NCBI RefSeq assembly: GCF_000516985.1
Contig: NW_006917091.1
Coordinates: 4,671,022-4,735,021, forward strand
Reading direction: 5' to 3'
DNA: 64,000 bases
Origin: Pestalotiopsis fici W106-1
Taxonomy: Eukaryota > Ascomycota > Sordariomycetes > Amphisphaeriales > Sporocadaceae
Every line of letters starts with the position of its first letter. Positions within the stretch are counted from its first letter, which is position 1. The position numbers were made by a program, and so were the translations under genes. Shown here piece by piece: positions 49,008 through 61,554 of this stretch. The notes under the pieces were generated by a model. The model did no database searches, had not been told where the DNA came from, and worked only from the letters and a program-made list of their open reading frames with translations.

Positions 49008-51341
49008 TCATCTGTTCCTGTTGCCGCTGGGTCCCTTTGGAGGATCCCTTACAAGCAACCGCACCTTGCCATCACCGATCTCGACTCCCTGACTGAGGAT
49101 ATCAACCTCTTCTTTAACTTCGTCCTGGTCCTTGGAGCTGCTGCTCCCTTCTCTAACTAGACTCTTGTCGTAGCTCCTAGCGTCAACACCGAGGATGCCG
49201 CCCATGTTGTTCCGGTCGCCGGGCACGGAGAACTCGCGATATGCATATCTCCACTCATTCAGGAAGTTCCTGATTGCTTTGCCCACCTTGTCCTTGCCAT
49301 TCTTACTGTGGTGGCCGGTGCCGGTAATAGCATACACTGGCCTGGCCTCTTTACTATTATCAAGAAGAACACGTTCCAGATACTCAACAGCCTCTTCTGG
49401 GTGTAGACCATGGAGATCGACGTAAATCTCAGAGGTTGTGACCTGCGAATTCGCGGTCTGCCTGTTACGATCTTCGTACAGCTCTCGTGCAGCTTCTCGG
49501 TGAGCCTTGCGCATCAGTTCGTTTTCACTTTGGCCACGAAGACTTAGGGCTTTGGCGGCACGGGCATCATTTCGATTCCATGCTTGGGCAGCGCTAATCA
49601 TTGTATCTTAGTATTGGGGTTGCATCAATGGGCAGGAATAGAAAATACCTTTGCAAGAACTTATTGCGGAGGCCACCATGTTTGATAGCCTCCTGCCGTG
49701 CTTTGAGATAAGCCTTGTTCGCTCGGTCTCCAGTCTCCAACCATGGAATATGTTTTGGCGTGGGTATAGCTAGAGCCGCGGCGCTGTTTTCCCCATTCTT
49801 CATATTTGCCGCGCTGCCATTGCGCCCAATCTTCTTGTCCTGCCGTGCAGGCCCTGGTGCTGGTGATGGAGATGGCGACATCTTGACGATATCAGCGAGA
49901 GAGCTAGGTGTGTAATTGTCCTTGTGACTATGGCCATGGCCACCACGTTTGCCGTGATGCTTCTTGTTTGTTTTGGCAGAGGCGGACCCCAGTGATGGAA
50001 ATGCATCATTATCATCAATGGACGGAGCAGCCATGCCGTCCTTGGCCTGCTGGCGGCTACCAGGGCGGGATCTAGAACGAGAGCCTTCGTTTCCATTGTA
50101 GCTATTCATTGGTCGCAAGCCTGGGGGTGGTGTCATGCCAGCGGGAGAATAGCTGAAACTTGGCGCAAAGGGGTTGAGTTCTGGTGTGGCTGGACGCAAC
50201 GAAGGGAAAGCAGAATTGAAATCTGTAACCGACAAGTTCTTACTCGGAGGAGTGCCAGTCTCGTCCACCGTGAGACGGTTGATGAGGTGGGCCGGGTCAT
50301 GCGAGAAGATGCAAGTCTCCCCAGCTAAACAGTTCCCCATTACCCAATATCTACGATGCTATTAGCACTGCATTGGGAATTGTGGATCGAAAGCTACATT
50401 CAAGATACTTACTTGCATATATGATTACTCAGATCATGGCTGAAGCGGCAATCCGAGCGAAGACACTGGCCCGTAGACAGGTAGAACTTGCAAATGATGC
50501 CTGGCTTCTGCTGGCCTGAAGGCGTGTTGGGTCGGTTATCAGGGGTCATGGATTTCCCAATCAGGATGCTCTTGGCCTCAGGCGCGAGATGCGCAACGTT
50601 TCCAGAGTCCTGCGCCTGAGACTCCATGATGGCGGCAATCGTGGCACTCAAGTCATAACCGTGTACAGCCAGGGCTGCCTCAATCTCATCATCCGTTTTG
50701 GACTGGCCGAGAATAGAGCGGAGCATATCATATGGTGTCATATCCGTCTGCTGTGTAGAGACAAACTCGGGGACAGCGGCATTCAGTCCACTCGAGACAC
50801 CGACGGAGGAGGTGATACTGAGCGCATCGTCACTCACGAGCCAATCCACATTCTCAGTCTGAAAGTCGCCATAGATCTCGGGTGCGGGGCTTGTGTCGTT
50901 GGCAAACTCGTAAGCGTTGAGATTTGGACTGTTGGGGATCACTGGAGCGGCGAAGGCCAGGCGTGGAGAGGGGCGCGGCGAGGAGAACGGAGAGACGGTC
51001 GACGACTTGGTCCGGCTGAGATTGGTAGGCACAAAGCCAGGAGGAGCCAGAGGGCTCACACCCAGACGTGGTGAGCCTGATAGGGGGGTTGCCGAACCCC
51101 TCCACGAAGCTGGCGACGGCCGGCGTAGGATGGTCTGCCGGATCGGAGGAGGGGATGCGGCAGCGCCGCCGCCATCGCGGTGTCTCCATAGGACATCGAG
51201 CACGGCATTCTCTAGGCTGGACCCTTCCAGTTTGGTCTCTTGCTTTAGGAGGTCTTCTAGTCTATCGGTCTTGTCTTCTTCCTCCAAGCCTGAGTCCTGC
51301 AATATCGGGAGGCATAGTTCGTACGTCTCGTCGGAGACCAT
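49008..51341 (-). CDS. CUE-like, CCCH zinc-finger, DUF1771 and Smr-domain protein
   Basis: Three exons on the minus strand (51341-50413, 50350-49649, 49593-49008), 738 residues, phases matching. Domains in order: a CUE/UBA-like helical segment at about 201-241 (MTPYDMLRSILGQ); two CCCH fingers, Cys284...His302 (C-X8-C-X4-C-X3-H) and Cys309...His328 (C-X7-C-X5-C-X3-H); a long Ser/Pro/Gly-rich linker; a DUF1771 helix (AWNRNDARAAKALSLRGQSE) from about 548; and an Smr domain with DLHG at 603-606 and ITGTGHHS. Intron 1 splits the second CCCH finger's first Cys-Lys pair, and intron 2 ends just before DUF1771. Smr domains cleave or bind nucleic acids. Cue2 in yeast, also CUE plus DUF1771/Smr, cuts mRNA at stalled ribosomes. 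A related mRNA-quality-control role is inferred, not shown. The reader should note that CCCH fingers are absent from Cue2. Confidence 0.85.
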
Positions 51342-52743
51342 GGTGACGCGGCGTCGGGGATAACAAAAAGCGAGCGAGGGTCAAGCACTGCAAGAAAGGC
51401 GGGAAAAGGAGCGAAAGGGCGGGAGCTGAACGGAGGCCGCGGTCACGAGAGTTTGAAGCGATGATGCGATATAATTAGAAAGCTTGCTTCAATAAGGCGA
51501 ATCATAAGGCTGGTTGGCTGGCTGGCTGGTTCGCGGACTGGGCGGAGGCTGACCGAGCAGCTCGTACGGGTGTGGTTTGGATAAGATGCGGAAGCAGTAA
51601 AGTAGCGGGCAACGAACAGAGTGGGAGGCTCGTCACTTGTTCGGAAGTAAGATGAGCAGAAGAAAATTAAGTAATGAGGACAAGTAACCTTTTTCTCTCT
51701 CTCTCTCTGCTTTCAAGCGGGATCAGCTGAAGAAGGTATGCACCAAATGCATCATGTCGTGCCACAAGCAGAGTGACGAGAAGTTTTGGGGGGTGTTCGC
51801 GATGGAAGGTGACGGAGCCTCTCTGAGGTTCAGCTGCAGTCATTCACTCGCTCTCGCCATCTAAGAGCTCCAGTCCCCGTGTAGGTGTAGTGTGATGGGG
51901 AACGTAACGACCTTTGGACGCAGGGTGTTGCTTGACTGGTGGGTGGGTTGGCGTTCCTTGACCACTACCACTTAGTTCGGCCGGGTAAGGGAAGACAACG
52001 ATAGCAGGTGGGGGGGAAAGACCATCTCCTAAGAACATTGAATGTCCTATGTAGCTCGTACCTACCACAGGTACCAGGCAAGCCTAAGCCGCCAGTGAAT
52101 CCTCCCGCCGTTGGGTCCAATTCGGGGGGTTTTGGTCCTTAGGTTGGGGGGAAGGAGAGGAGGGGGGAAAGGCGACTAAAGGGGGTTCCGTCCGTTCATA
52201 CAAGCTGAGCTGTCGTAAAAGGGCACCTATGCGCCCCGTGCCCGCGGCTCTCAAAGATTATGTATTTCATACTTTGTACAGTAATGCAAGCATGGAAGCT
52301 TAACTCAGCGTCCGCGGGGGGTTTGACTTGGCTAAAACTTCTTGGGTTCAGTGGCTCTCTTCAGTGGGCATTGTCACTACTCTCGCCGTAGGTACATAGT
52401 GAAAATACCTAGATACCTCATGAGGCGCATTCCTGCTGATCATTTGTTCTGCATTCTTATTGGATTCGGCCCGTCTGCCTACAAATCCTACCGAAAAGTC
52501 TCAGACAATAATAAGATCTTGTCCCAAGATTGACGTAGGACCTGTCGCCGTCGCATGCGATGCTTCCGGCTACTTACGAGTCATTGGCAATTTTTCATGT
52601 CCTTCTGAAAACTCGCGAGGATGAAATATCAGACGAAATGCACGGGAGCCGGGGTCATTTCTCGCCAAGTCCTTCGTATGTGGGAAAGATCAGACTGAAA
52701 TAAATGAAAGCTTGTGCTGTGAAACAGTCCCTGGCGCAGTCTA
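51342..52743. other. Upstream region of the Smr-domain gene
   Basis: No gene is seen. It contains TGGCTGGC repeats near 51509-51530, a TCTC repeat at 51693-51709 and G-rich runs near 52008-52018 and 52140-52170. The left part is the promoter of the minus-strand Smr gene; the right part is the 3' flank of the JmjC gene. Confidence 0.5.
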
Positions 52744-54534
52744 TCATGGTATTTCATCCTCTTCTAGATCGTCACCCCCAAAGCCGAAGCTAAATCCACC
52801 TCCCCCGGATTCCGTCTCCTCCTTTGCGCCCACTGCTTCTTCCCATCGGCGCTTTTTGCCAGAGTTCTTGCGCTCCATCTCTTCAAACGCTTCTTCTAGT
52901 AGACTTGGCTCTTGCTCACGAAGCCGCTCGACAAACAGTTCGTACGGACTGTCGACATCCCGGCTGAATCCAGTGACTTGATCTGGTTTATCCTTCAAGA
53001 ACGAGAGAACGTGTGCCAAGTGCTTCTTCGAGTTTGTAACAAAATTTTGTGTCAGTGCAATGCCCGGTTCAAGGTTGACTACCAGATGCCTATAATATTG
53101 AAGTGTCAGTTTGAGGAGAAGAGAGACAAATATGCGCAATATGTGATTGGCCACTCACCACCAACCACTGGGCACATATAGCAGCTCCCCGGCGCCGCAA
53201 ATCCCTTCGAGGCAACCTGCTTCCCTGCGCGCTTCCGCGTGGAACGTGAGAAGATATTCCGCGATACTCAAAGGGCTGGTGACTTCGCTACTGTCCTCTG
53301 ACACGAAAACGCCCGGAGGTTCTGGAACACTGGGTGGGAACATGAGCCAGTACTTGGAACCCTGAATAACACCGTTCCATGCACTGGTCGCATTCGGGTC
53401 TTTATGGAAAGTCGAACCGCTTCTTTCGGGGCCAATGACTGTATCAAAAATCAGTATCATGTCCGCCACACATTACAAGATGCTCGCCGAGCAAGCATCA
53501 CTTTGGACATACTCAACCATCGGTGTGCAGGTCTCTCGCGGCCAAGCAGCTTGAAAACGTCTTCGCCAAAACACTCGGGAGGCCAGTAAGCGCAACCTTC
53601 ATCTCGACCGACCTTGATGTTCATCTTTTCCGCAAACTTGCGATCGAACAAGTACAAAGGGCTCTCATCCCGGCTGTTGACCATGTATTCGTGGTACGAC
53701 GCGAAAGGCCAATCGACTGCCTCTGCTCTAAATTCCACATTTGCATACGCCTTGTTGAGCTTCTCGATGGTCCATTCCTTATACACTGGCCACGATGGAA
53801 CGCAGTCGGTGAGAATGAAGGGCTTGCCGCTCCATGAGTCTGCAAACTCCTCGTAGGAAAGTTTGTCAAGACGGGCTATCTGGTTTGCTTCCGGGATACG
53901 CGAGACATGGTTCTTCAAAACAATGTTGGCGCAAGCGAACGGGCGGTGGAGCACATCCGAGAACACATTATTGCAGTCTATCCTCGTAACAACTTCTCGA
54001 GGGATTTGCAGTAGTGTATTCCTCCAAGTACCTTTCCACTTTGGGAGGTTTGACCCTTCCACAGCTCTGTCATTGTGTTAGTCATTTTGCTTTAAACGCC
54101 ATGCTCACTTAAGCAAAGTCAGATGGTTGTGACTCGATAGAAGGAGTCAGATGAGGCGCAGCTCGTATAGTGTGCCAAATGGTAATGAAATGGACCTACT
54201 CGAGAAATAAGGGTTTCCACAGCTCATCTAGTTGACAGAAGGCATATAGAAACCGACATGTGGACCCCAGGGATTTGAGCGAGTCTTGCTGTAGATGCTC
54301 CAAGAGCTGCAGTATCATTTCGTCGGGAAGGCTGCCCAAAAGACCAAGGGCGTGGCGCGCTAGGGGGCCGGATGAAAAATACTGGTTGCCGAGTGGTTTG
54401 ACTCCCAAAGGATGCACGGGAATGGACTCTGTGGATGACTCAACGACTGCCTCGATATTGCTCACAGCTATGTGAGCATGACGAGTGCTCACATGGCCTC
54501 CATTGGAGAGACCAGAATCTTGTGAAAGCAACAT
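52744..54534 (-). CDS. F-box plus JmjC oxygenase (JMJD6-like)
   Basis: Four exons on the minus strand (54534-54200, 54066-53513, 53438-53159, 53089-52744), 504 residues. Every junction restores conserved sequence: LFLE-AVEGS, HRWL-IIGPERSG, SGWW-HLVVNLE. Residues about 60-111 form an F-box (LGSLPDEMILQLLEHL...LW). The JmjC core has the iron ligands His308 and Asp310 (STFHKDPNATSAWN) and His391 (GWWH), 81 residues after Asp310, with the GSKYW segment typical of JMJD6-type enzymes. These Fe(II)/2-oxoglutarate oxygenases hydroxylate lysine, or have been reported to demethylate arginine, in RNA-processing proteins and histones. The F-box suggests coupling to an SCF ubiquitin ligase. Both the substrate and that link are inference. 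The tail is acidic and Gly-rich. It is divergent from eIF4A, sharing a 1.1-kb promoter region. Confidence 0.88.
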
Positions 54535-55663
54535 GTCTAATGTTGTGCCGTTGATTTTTGCAGAAGAGATCTACAGTTGATGCCTGCCCCCCACAACGGA
54601 CAGAATGCTCGTAGACAGCCACCCGAGATATCGAATGACTATTATCTATACTTACTAGCCCTGCCTGCGTACAAGATAGCAGCAAGGTAGGAACACACAC
54701 CGCCACCAACCAAGCGAGTGGCCTAATGTAGGATTACCAGGTATGGAGAGTTTGGCCTTGGCCTGGGTTCTTGGGCTATCTTAGTAGCGGGTTGGTCTGC
54801 ATGTGAGACGGGCACTGGCTATCAAATGAATGTACGTAGTATCTGCCTCGTGGCCAGGGGCACAGACAGATGCAGGAGGGGATGCACAGAAGAAAAGGGA
54901 ATGTGCGTCGTCAGTGGAGAGGCAAGAAAAGACCCAACTGACAGAAACGAGCGAGAAAAGAAAGAGAAGAGTGCCTGCTTTGGCTTGATACTCGAGGAGA
55001 AACTATTATTTGGTTGTGCTAATATCCATCTACTACCTAAAAGTGGTATAATAGTAGTATGGTAATACCTGAAGTATTGCCGTTTGCTAGGTAGATCAGC
55101 AAATAGCCCAGAACAGTGCTGAATTTTCACTGGATTTTTTTTTTCTTTGAACTTTTTTTTTTGCCCTCTCTGCTGGCTTTTGCCAGGCGCCGAAACCCAT
55201 TGAGCCAATCAGGGCCATTCAACGCCTGAGAACCACCCAGTAGCCTAGCAACATTGCCCCCGTTTCGCCTTTTGGGCCGCCGCCCGCCCGCCACGCACAG
55301 ACCATCTGAATTTTTCGACGCTGCTGCGGACTCCTGCCCAAAATTTTTCGCGTGAATATCTAGAACCTCTTCCCCCCCCCCAACACCACGGATTCTTGGG
55401 AATCTTCACCACATCAACCACTACACCACAAAATCCAACAGTGTCCCTCTCCTAGATCTAGAATCGCTCTCGCCGACCGAGAGCATCTGATCTAGTTTAA
55501 TACTTCATCTTCGTATCCTACAGCTGTCGCTGTCGCAGAACCTTCGCTTCTTTTTGCGGTCGGTCTGCGCATCTTTTTTTTTTCGCAACCCCACCATCAA
55601 ACATATTTTCGAGACTTCAGGCCGGGCGCTTGAATTCTCGATTTTAACCCAACAACCGCAATC
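54535..55663. promoter_or_regulatory. Divergent promoter region of the JmjC and eIF4A genes
   Basis: This is the only sequence between two head-to-head genes, so both promoters must lie in it. The plus-strand half (about 55130-55660) has T-rich tracts, a CCCCCCC run at 55372-55381 and long CT- and CA-rich stretches. That layout is characteristic of strongly expressed fungal genes such as eIF4A. No single TATA box or named operator stands out. Confidence 0.5.
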
Positions 55664-56925
55664 ATGGCTGACAAGGGTTTGGAGGACATCGAGCAGAGTA
55701 AGCACACATCTTCACATCAATCGACAACCGTCTCGTCGCAGGTGTCCTGCTTCGTCGCGATGCGAGACGGCGGCGTGGGCCGTCTTTTCCCACGCCTACC
55801 GACGCCTACCCACTTTTGAACTTTTTTTTAACGTGGATGAACCCAAGCTAACCTCCTTACCCCTCCATTCAGGTCAGATCGAGTCCAACTACGATGAGAC
55901 CGTCGACTCCTTCGATGAGATGAACCTCCGTTCGGAGCTCCTCCGTGGTGTCTACGCCTACGGTTTCGAGCGTCCCTCTGCTATCCAGCAGCGTGCCATT
56001 ATGCCCGTTATTAAGGGTGAGTTTTGCTCGCGATTCCTCGGCTCTCATCAACCAATCTTGACTAATTAATTTCCCACCATTCAGGCCATGATGTTATCGC
56101 CCAGGCCCAGTCTGGTACTGGAAAGACCGCTACCTTCTCGATCTCCGTCCTTCAGAAGATCGACCCCAGCCTGAAGGCTTGCCAGGCTCTGATCCTTGCT
56201 CCCACCCGTGAGCTGGCTCAGCAGATCCAGAAGGTCGTCATCGCCCTCGGTGACTTCATGAACATCGAGTGCCACGCCTGCATTGGTGGTACCAGCGTTC
56301 GTGATGACATGAAGGCTCTCCAGGACGGCCCCCAGGTCGTTGTCGGCACTCCCGGTCGTGTTCAGGACATGATCCAGCGCCGCTTCCTCAAGACCGACAG
56401 CATGAAGATGTTCGTCCTCGACGAGGCTGATGAGATGCTTTCTGTTAGTACCCAAAACGCCTTTGCTTTGTCAAGCACATGTTAACAAATCTCTTCTAGC
56501 GTGGTTTCACCGAGCAAATTTACGACATCTTCCAGCTCCTCCCCCAGAGCACCCAGGTTGTCCTCCTGTCTGCCACTATGCCCCAGGACGTCTTGGAGGT
56601 CACCACCAAGTTCATGCGCGACCCCGTCCGTATTCTCGTCAAGAAGGACGAGCTTACCCTGGAGGGTATCAAGCAGTTCTACATTGCCGTCGAGAAGGAG
56701 GAGTGGAAGCTCGACACCCTGTCCGATCTGTACGAGACTGTCACCATCACCCAAGCCGTCATCTTCTGCAACACCCGCAGAAAGGTCGACTGGCTCACCG
56801 ACAAGCTCACTGCTCGTGACTTCACCGTCTCTGCCATGCACGGTGACATGGACCAGGCCCAGCGTGACCTTATCATGAAGGAGTTCCGCTCTGGATCTTC
56901 CCGTGTCCTGATTGCCACTGACCTG

Positions 56926-56957
<32 letters not shown>

Positions 56958-57153
56958 CCTGGTCATCAACTACGATCTTCCCGCCAACCGCGAGAACTAC
57001 ATCCACCGTATCGGTCGTGGTGGTCGTTTCGGCCGAAAGGGTGTCTCCATCAACTTCGTCACTGCCGACGATGTCCGCATGATGAGAGAGATCGAGCAAT
57101 TCTACAGCACCCAGATTGAGGAGATGCCCATGAACGTCGCCGACCTCATCTAA
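55664..57153 (+). CDS. TIF1: Translation initiation factor eIF4A (DEAD-box RNA helicase)
   Basis: Four exons (55664-55697, 55873-56016, 56085-56443, 56500-57153), 396 residues, the usual length of eIF4A. This ATP-dependent RNA helicase unwinds 5' leaders in the eIF4F complex in the cytoplasm. All family motifs are intact: Q motif ([10 protein letters not shown]), Walker A AQSGTGKT (ending near 74), PTRELA, DEAD (about 172-175), SAT (about 203-205), [19 protein letters not shown] and [11 protein letters not shown] (from 348). The first exon is just 34 nt and its 175-nt intron sits 11 codons after the start, a common arrangement in highly expressed fungal genes. Codon use is strongly biased toward C-ending codons, as expected for high expression. 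The opposite strand is open over 56482-57186, a shadow. The S. cerevisiae genes are TIF1 and TIF2. Confidence 0.98.
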
Positions 57154-57981
57154 AAAACGCCTTTCAATAACGCCTTTCTTGTTCACACAAAAGTTGTCTG
57201 TCTTTGTTTGCTCATTGCATAGGGGATACAGCGCAAATCTTCAAACGTTGTCCTGGCGGAGCACTTTGAGAGGGGATCACGATAGACTGGTGGGAGGAGT
57301 TCTTTATTGCCTTTTCTATGCTGGCGTTACTGCATGAACCAGTGACGATAGGGAATAGGCAAACGAATCTTGATGCATGCGGAAGACATGGCTAGATATC
57401 TAGCACCTAATTGTGCACTACAGGTGCACGGTATCGGTCAACAAAACTCGTTGGCTCGTGGTTTCTGCTTTATTTTCATCGTCTCTGTATGTAAGCCACG
57501 AGTTCGCACCCGAATAAAAACCTGGAAAACAAACTGAGGACCAGATGGTAATTTATTAATGTGAATGTGTGACTTGTTTTGACTATTGTGTGCACCCAAG
57601 TCGTATTATTTAATGAGTCTTGGCGTGTCTGGCCCATCCACAATACTGTTTTGTCCTGCTAGTGTCGGATCAACCTGCTCGGTTCCTACCGAAGCACGGC
57701 ATTACTTTATGACGACTTTCTCAGACAGCAAAACTGGAGGATAGTTTTTGATGAAGTTGGGAGGAGGGAGCAACGTTGTTACCGAGCCACAGTCAAGAAG
57801 ACGCAATTCACATGCCAAGTCAAAAGGAATAATGAACATGCACTTTTATATCCTGGATTTATTTATTTCAGCTGAATTTATCCTTTGTTTTCCTTCTTGA
57901 TCACACGAGCTCTATTATTAATTCTTGGCGATAAAGACTTGCCAATGATGACTCGGGTATACCACTTGCACCAATCCTGAT
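57154..57981. other. Convergent 3' region between eIF4A and ValRS
   Basis: Both flanking genes end here, so it should contain two 3' UTRs and transcription-end signals. AATAAA-like sequence occurs on the plus strand near 57514-57519 (GAATAAAAACC). No coding frame is seen. Confidence 0.5.
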
Positions 57982-60900
57982 CTACTCAAGCTTCAGACCC
58001 TCAAACTGCTTGATGGTGCCTTCAAAGCCGTGAGCTTCGCTCTGGAGGTCCGCAAGCTTCTTGCGATCCTGCTCTTGCAGGGTCTCGCTGGCCTTTTGCT
58101 GGTACGCAGCGTCGTTCAGAAGCTTCTCCTGCTTCTGGATGGCCGTCTTTGTCTTTTGTAGCTTCTTGTTTGCCTTTTCAATCTCATTATCAATGTCGAC
58201 GCGGCCCTTCACGTGCAGGAACACGGTGACAGCGCTGGAAACAGGGTAAGCGACACAGCCGGCCGGTCGGGCATCAGAGCTGGGCAAGACCTCGATGCTT
58301 GTGACACCCTTTCCACTTAGAGACTTGATGGACTGCACCTGATCGACAGCGGTTTTGTGGGCGGTCTCATCATATGTCTGTACAAAGACTGCAAATTTCG
58401 TTAGCACTCTAGTCTTTCGGTTTACATTGAGATAAAGCTTACCCTTGGCTTCGTCCTTGAGGGCATATTCAGCCATGAGGGAACGAATACCCTTCGATGA
58501 TCCCAGGACAAGCTCGTAGGCGGCAGCAGCAGCCGGGTTATCCAGCTCTGCCTCGTACACGGGGTACTTGGCGATCATGATGGATTGAGTCTCATCGCCC
58601 TGTCGTCGAGGAAGTCGTTGCCACAGCTCCTCGGTGAGGAACGGCATGAAGGGGTGCATCAACTTGAGACCATTGTCCAGAGCCGTGTACAAGGTGTTGA
58701 CGGCAGAACGCTTCTCCTCCTCTGCGCCGTCCTGGATGATCGCCTTGGAGTTCTCAATGAAGACATCGCAAAGATGGTTGTACCAATATGTGTAAATGGT
58801 GGTGGTGGCAGTGTTGAACTCTCGGTCGGGGATGGCCTGGTTGACCTCCTTCACGGCCTGGTTCATCTTGTGAAGAATCCACTGTTCAGCAAGTGATTCC
58901 TTGCCAGTCAGCTTGCCCGAGCTCGGGGGCGTGTAGTCCTGGTCAAGCTTGCCCAGGACGTACTTTGTGGCCTGATAGAGCTTGTTGCAGAAGCGGCGGT
59001 ATGCGTGCATAACCTTGATATCAAAGTTGATGTCACCACCACCAGTGGTATAGTTGACCATGCAGAAGCGAAGAGCATCAGCACCGCAGTCAGGAATACC
59101 GTCAGGGAAGGCAGTCTTCTGGTACTTGGTAGCCTTCTCGACTTCGCTATCCTTCAAGTTACCCTCCAAGAGCTTCTTGTTCAAACCATCCAATGGGATA
59201 CCACGAATAACGTCGAGAGGGTCAATGACGTTGCCGAGAGATTTACTCATCTTGCGACCTTCGGAGTCGCGGACAAGCGAGTGACAGTAGACCTCCTTGA
59301 AGGGAATGTCGCCAACCATCTTGAGACCGAGCATGATCATTCTAGCAATCCAGAAGAAAAGAATATCCCATCCAGTCTCAAGCACGGAGGTGGGGTACAA
59401 GTTGGCAAGGTCCGGGGTCTTGTTAGGCCATCCGAGGGTAGAGAAGGGCCAGAGACCAGAGCTGAACCACGTATCCAGCACATCCTCGTCCCTCTTCAGT
59501 GTGAACTTCTTGCCGGCAAGCTTCTTTTCGGCCTTTGCGCGTGCCTCCTCCTCTGTCCGGCCGGAGAACCAGAGCTCGCCGTTTGCCTCATCGTTCTTCT
59601 CACCCTCGATCTGGGCAAAGTAAACAGGGCATTGATGGCCCCACCATAGCTGACGGGACAGACACCAGTCGTTGATGTTCTCCATCCATCTGAAGTAGCT
59701 CCTCTCGGCAGTCTCGGGCTTGATCTTTATTCTGCCGTTTCTCACAACCTCAATGGCAGGCTCGGCAAGCTCTTTCATCCTCATCCACCACTGCGGCTTG
59801 AGTAGGGGCTCGATAACATCACCTGATCGCTCGCAGATAGGTACAGTCATGGCGTTGTCCTTCTTGTCCACGTACAGGCCCTTCTCCTTGAGAGCATCCT
59901 GGATCGAGTATCTCACATCGAAGCGCTTCTGGCCCTGGTAGGGACCAGCATTCTCGTTCATTAGACCATTGTCAGTGAGAATGTTGATGAACTTGAGGTT
60001 GTGCCTCTGTCCGAGAGCGAAATCATTAGGGTCGTGGGCAGGCGTAATCTTGACAGCACCAGTACCAAAGTCCTTCTCAACATAGTTGTCAGCGACAATG
60101 GGCATGAGCCGGCCTGGAATAAACGGGTGAACGGCGTTCTTGCCAACGAGGTGCTTGTACCTCTCATCGTCGGGGTGGACTGCGATACCAGTATCTCCAA
60201 GCATAGTCTCCACACGAGTGGTGGCAACCTCGATAGTCTCATCGGTGCCCTCAATAGGATACTTGAAGTGCACGATGACACCAAACTCGATCTTGCTCTT
60301 ATAACCTGGAACCTCAATCAAGGTCCTGCCAGGCAGCTCCTTGTTGATGACCTCGAGGTTAGACAGAGCCGTGGTCAGCTCAGTACTCCAGTTGACCAGG
60401 CGGTTGGCTCTGTAAATAATACCCTCCTCGTGAAGCTTGACGAAAGTCTCGGCGACAGCCGCAGACAGGTTCTCGTCCATGGTGAAAGCCTCTCTGCTCC
60501 AGTCGGTTGAACCACCCATTTTCCTCTGGGCCTTGTTGATCTTGGCATGGTATTCGTCCTTCCACTTCCATACGAGATCAATAAAGTCCTTTCTGCCGAG
60601 ATCGTGGCGAGTCTTGCCCTCCATCTTCTTGAGGCGCTTCTCGACGACGGATTGTGTCGCAATACCGGCGTGGTCGCAACCGGGCAGCCAAAGAGTGGTC
60701 TTGCCGTGCATACGGTTCCACCGGATCAACGTATCCTGAAGTGAGTTGCCAAGTGCGTGACCCATGTGAAGAGCACCCGTAACATTGGGTGGGGGGATAA
60801 CAATGGTGAAGTGGCCTTCATCCTTGACGGTGCCGTCGGCCTTGAACTGGGGCTTGAAGAAGCCTTCCTTCTCCCACCATTCGTACCATGCGCTCTCGAC

Positions 60901-61554
60901 GGCGACAGGGTTATAGGCCTTGAATTGGGGATCGTCAAGAGACTTGAGTCGCTTCTTCTCGCCGACCGGGGTGTCTTCGACGTACTCGGGCAGCGGCTCC
61001 TCGACAGGCTTTGGTGCCTTCTCCTTCTTCGTCTTGCTGGCAGCCTGCTGGGCCTGCGCCTCGGCCTTGGCCTTTTGCTTCTCAGCGAATTTGGCATTCT
61101 TCTCGGCCTTCTTGCGCTCTCTTTCTACTACAATTATGTTCAGTATCGAGCAATGTTGACTCGGACACGGTGGTTTGGATTTCTCTGTTTGACGTACATT
61201 CCTTTGCCGACTTGACCTTGGTCTCGGCCGGGGCCGTGGTCGCATCTTGGCCAGCGGCATGCAGGCCAGTGTCGCCCGCCTGCCCGGCCGTCACGGCGTC
61301 CTTGACATCCTTGGAAACAGGAGGAGGGGCACCCTCGCCAACCTTGCTTGGGCCCTCGGTCGCACCGACTGTGTGAAGTGAAAAATACGATGGTCAGCAA
61401 GATTTCGGTACACATGTGGAAAAGGGCGCAAAACTTGATGGCAGGGAACAAGAAGTGGCCGGTCGTTTATGATATATAGGCGGGATAAGATCAAACCCGG
61501 ACAGGCATGATGAACAGACGTACTTGGGTTACCACGACCACTGTTTGTAGCCAT
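57982..61554 (-). CDS. VAS1: Valyl-tRNA synthetase, probably serving cytosol and mitochondria
   Basis: Exons on the minus strand: 61554-61524, 61368-61198, 61127-58443, 58388-57982; 1097 residues, close to yeast Vas1. It joins valine to tRNA-Val. The N-terminal ~125 residues are a charged Ala/Lys/Glu extension. The class I HIGH motif is HMGH at 188-191 ([15 protein letters not shown]), with CDHAGIATQ after it; KMSKS is at 693-697 ([15 protein letters not shown]). A C-terminal coiled arm ([19 protein letters not shown]) is typical of ValRS. The last intron (58442-58389, GTAAGC, branch CTAAC, TTGCAG) is 54 nt, in frame and stop-free, so unspliced reading looks open. Upstream of the first ATG the frame stays open for 40 codons and reads as an Arg-rich mitochondrial presequence without its own AUG (see findings). 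Confidence 0.95.

Noticed and set aside
56482..57186. 234-residue open frame opposite eIF4A
   Set aside because: Same reason: shadow of high codon bias on the coding strand.
59005..59649. 214-residue open frame opposite ValRS
   Set aside because: Antisense shadow of strongly biased codons in a certain gene.
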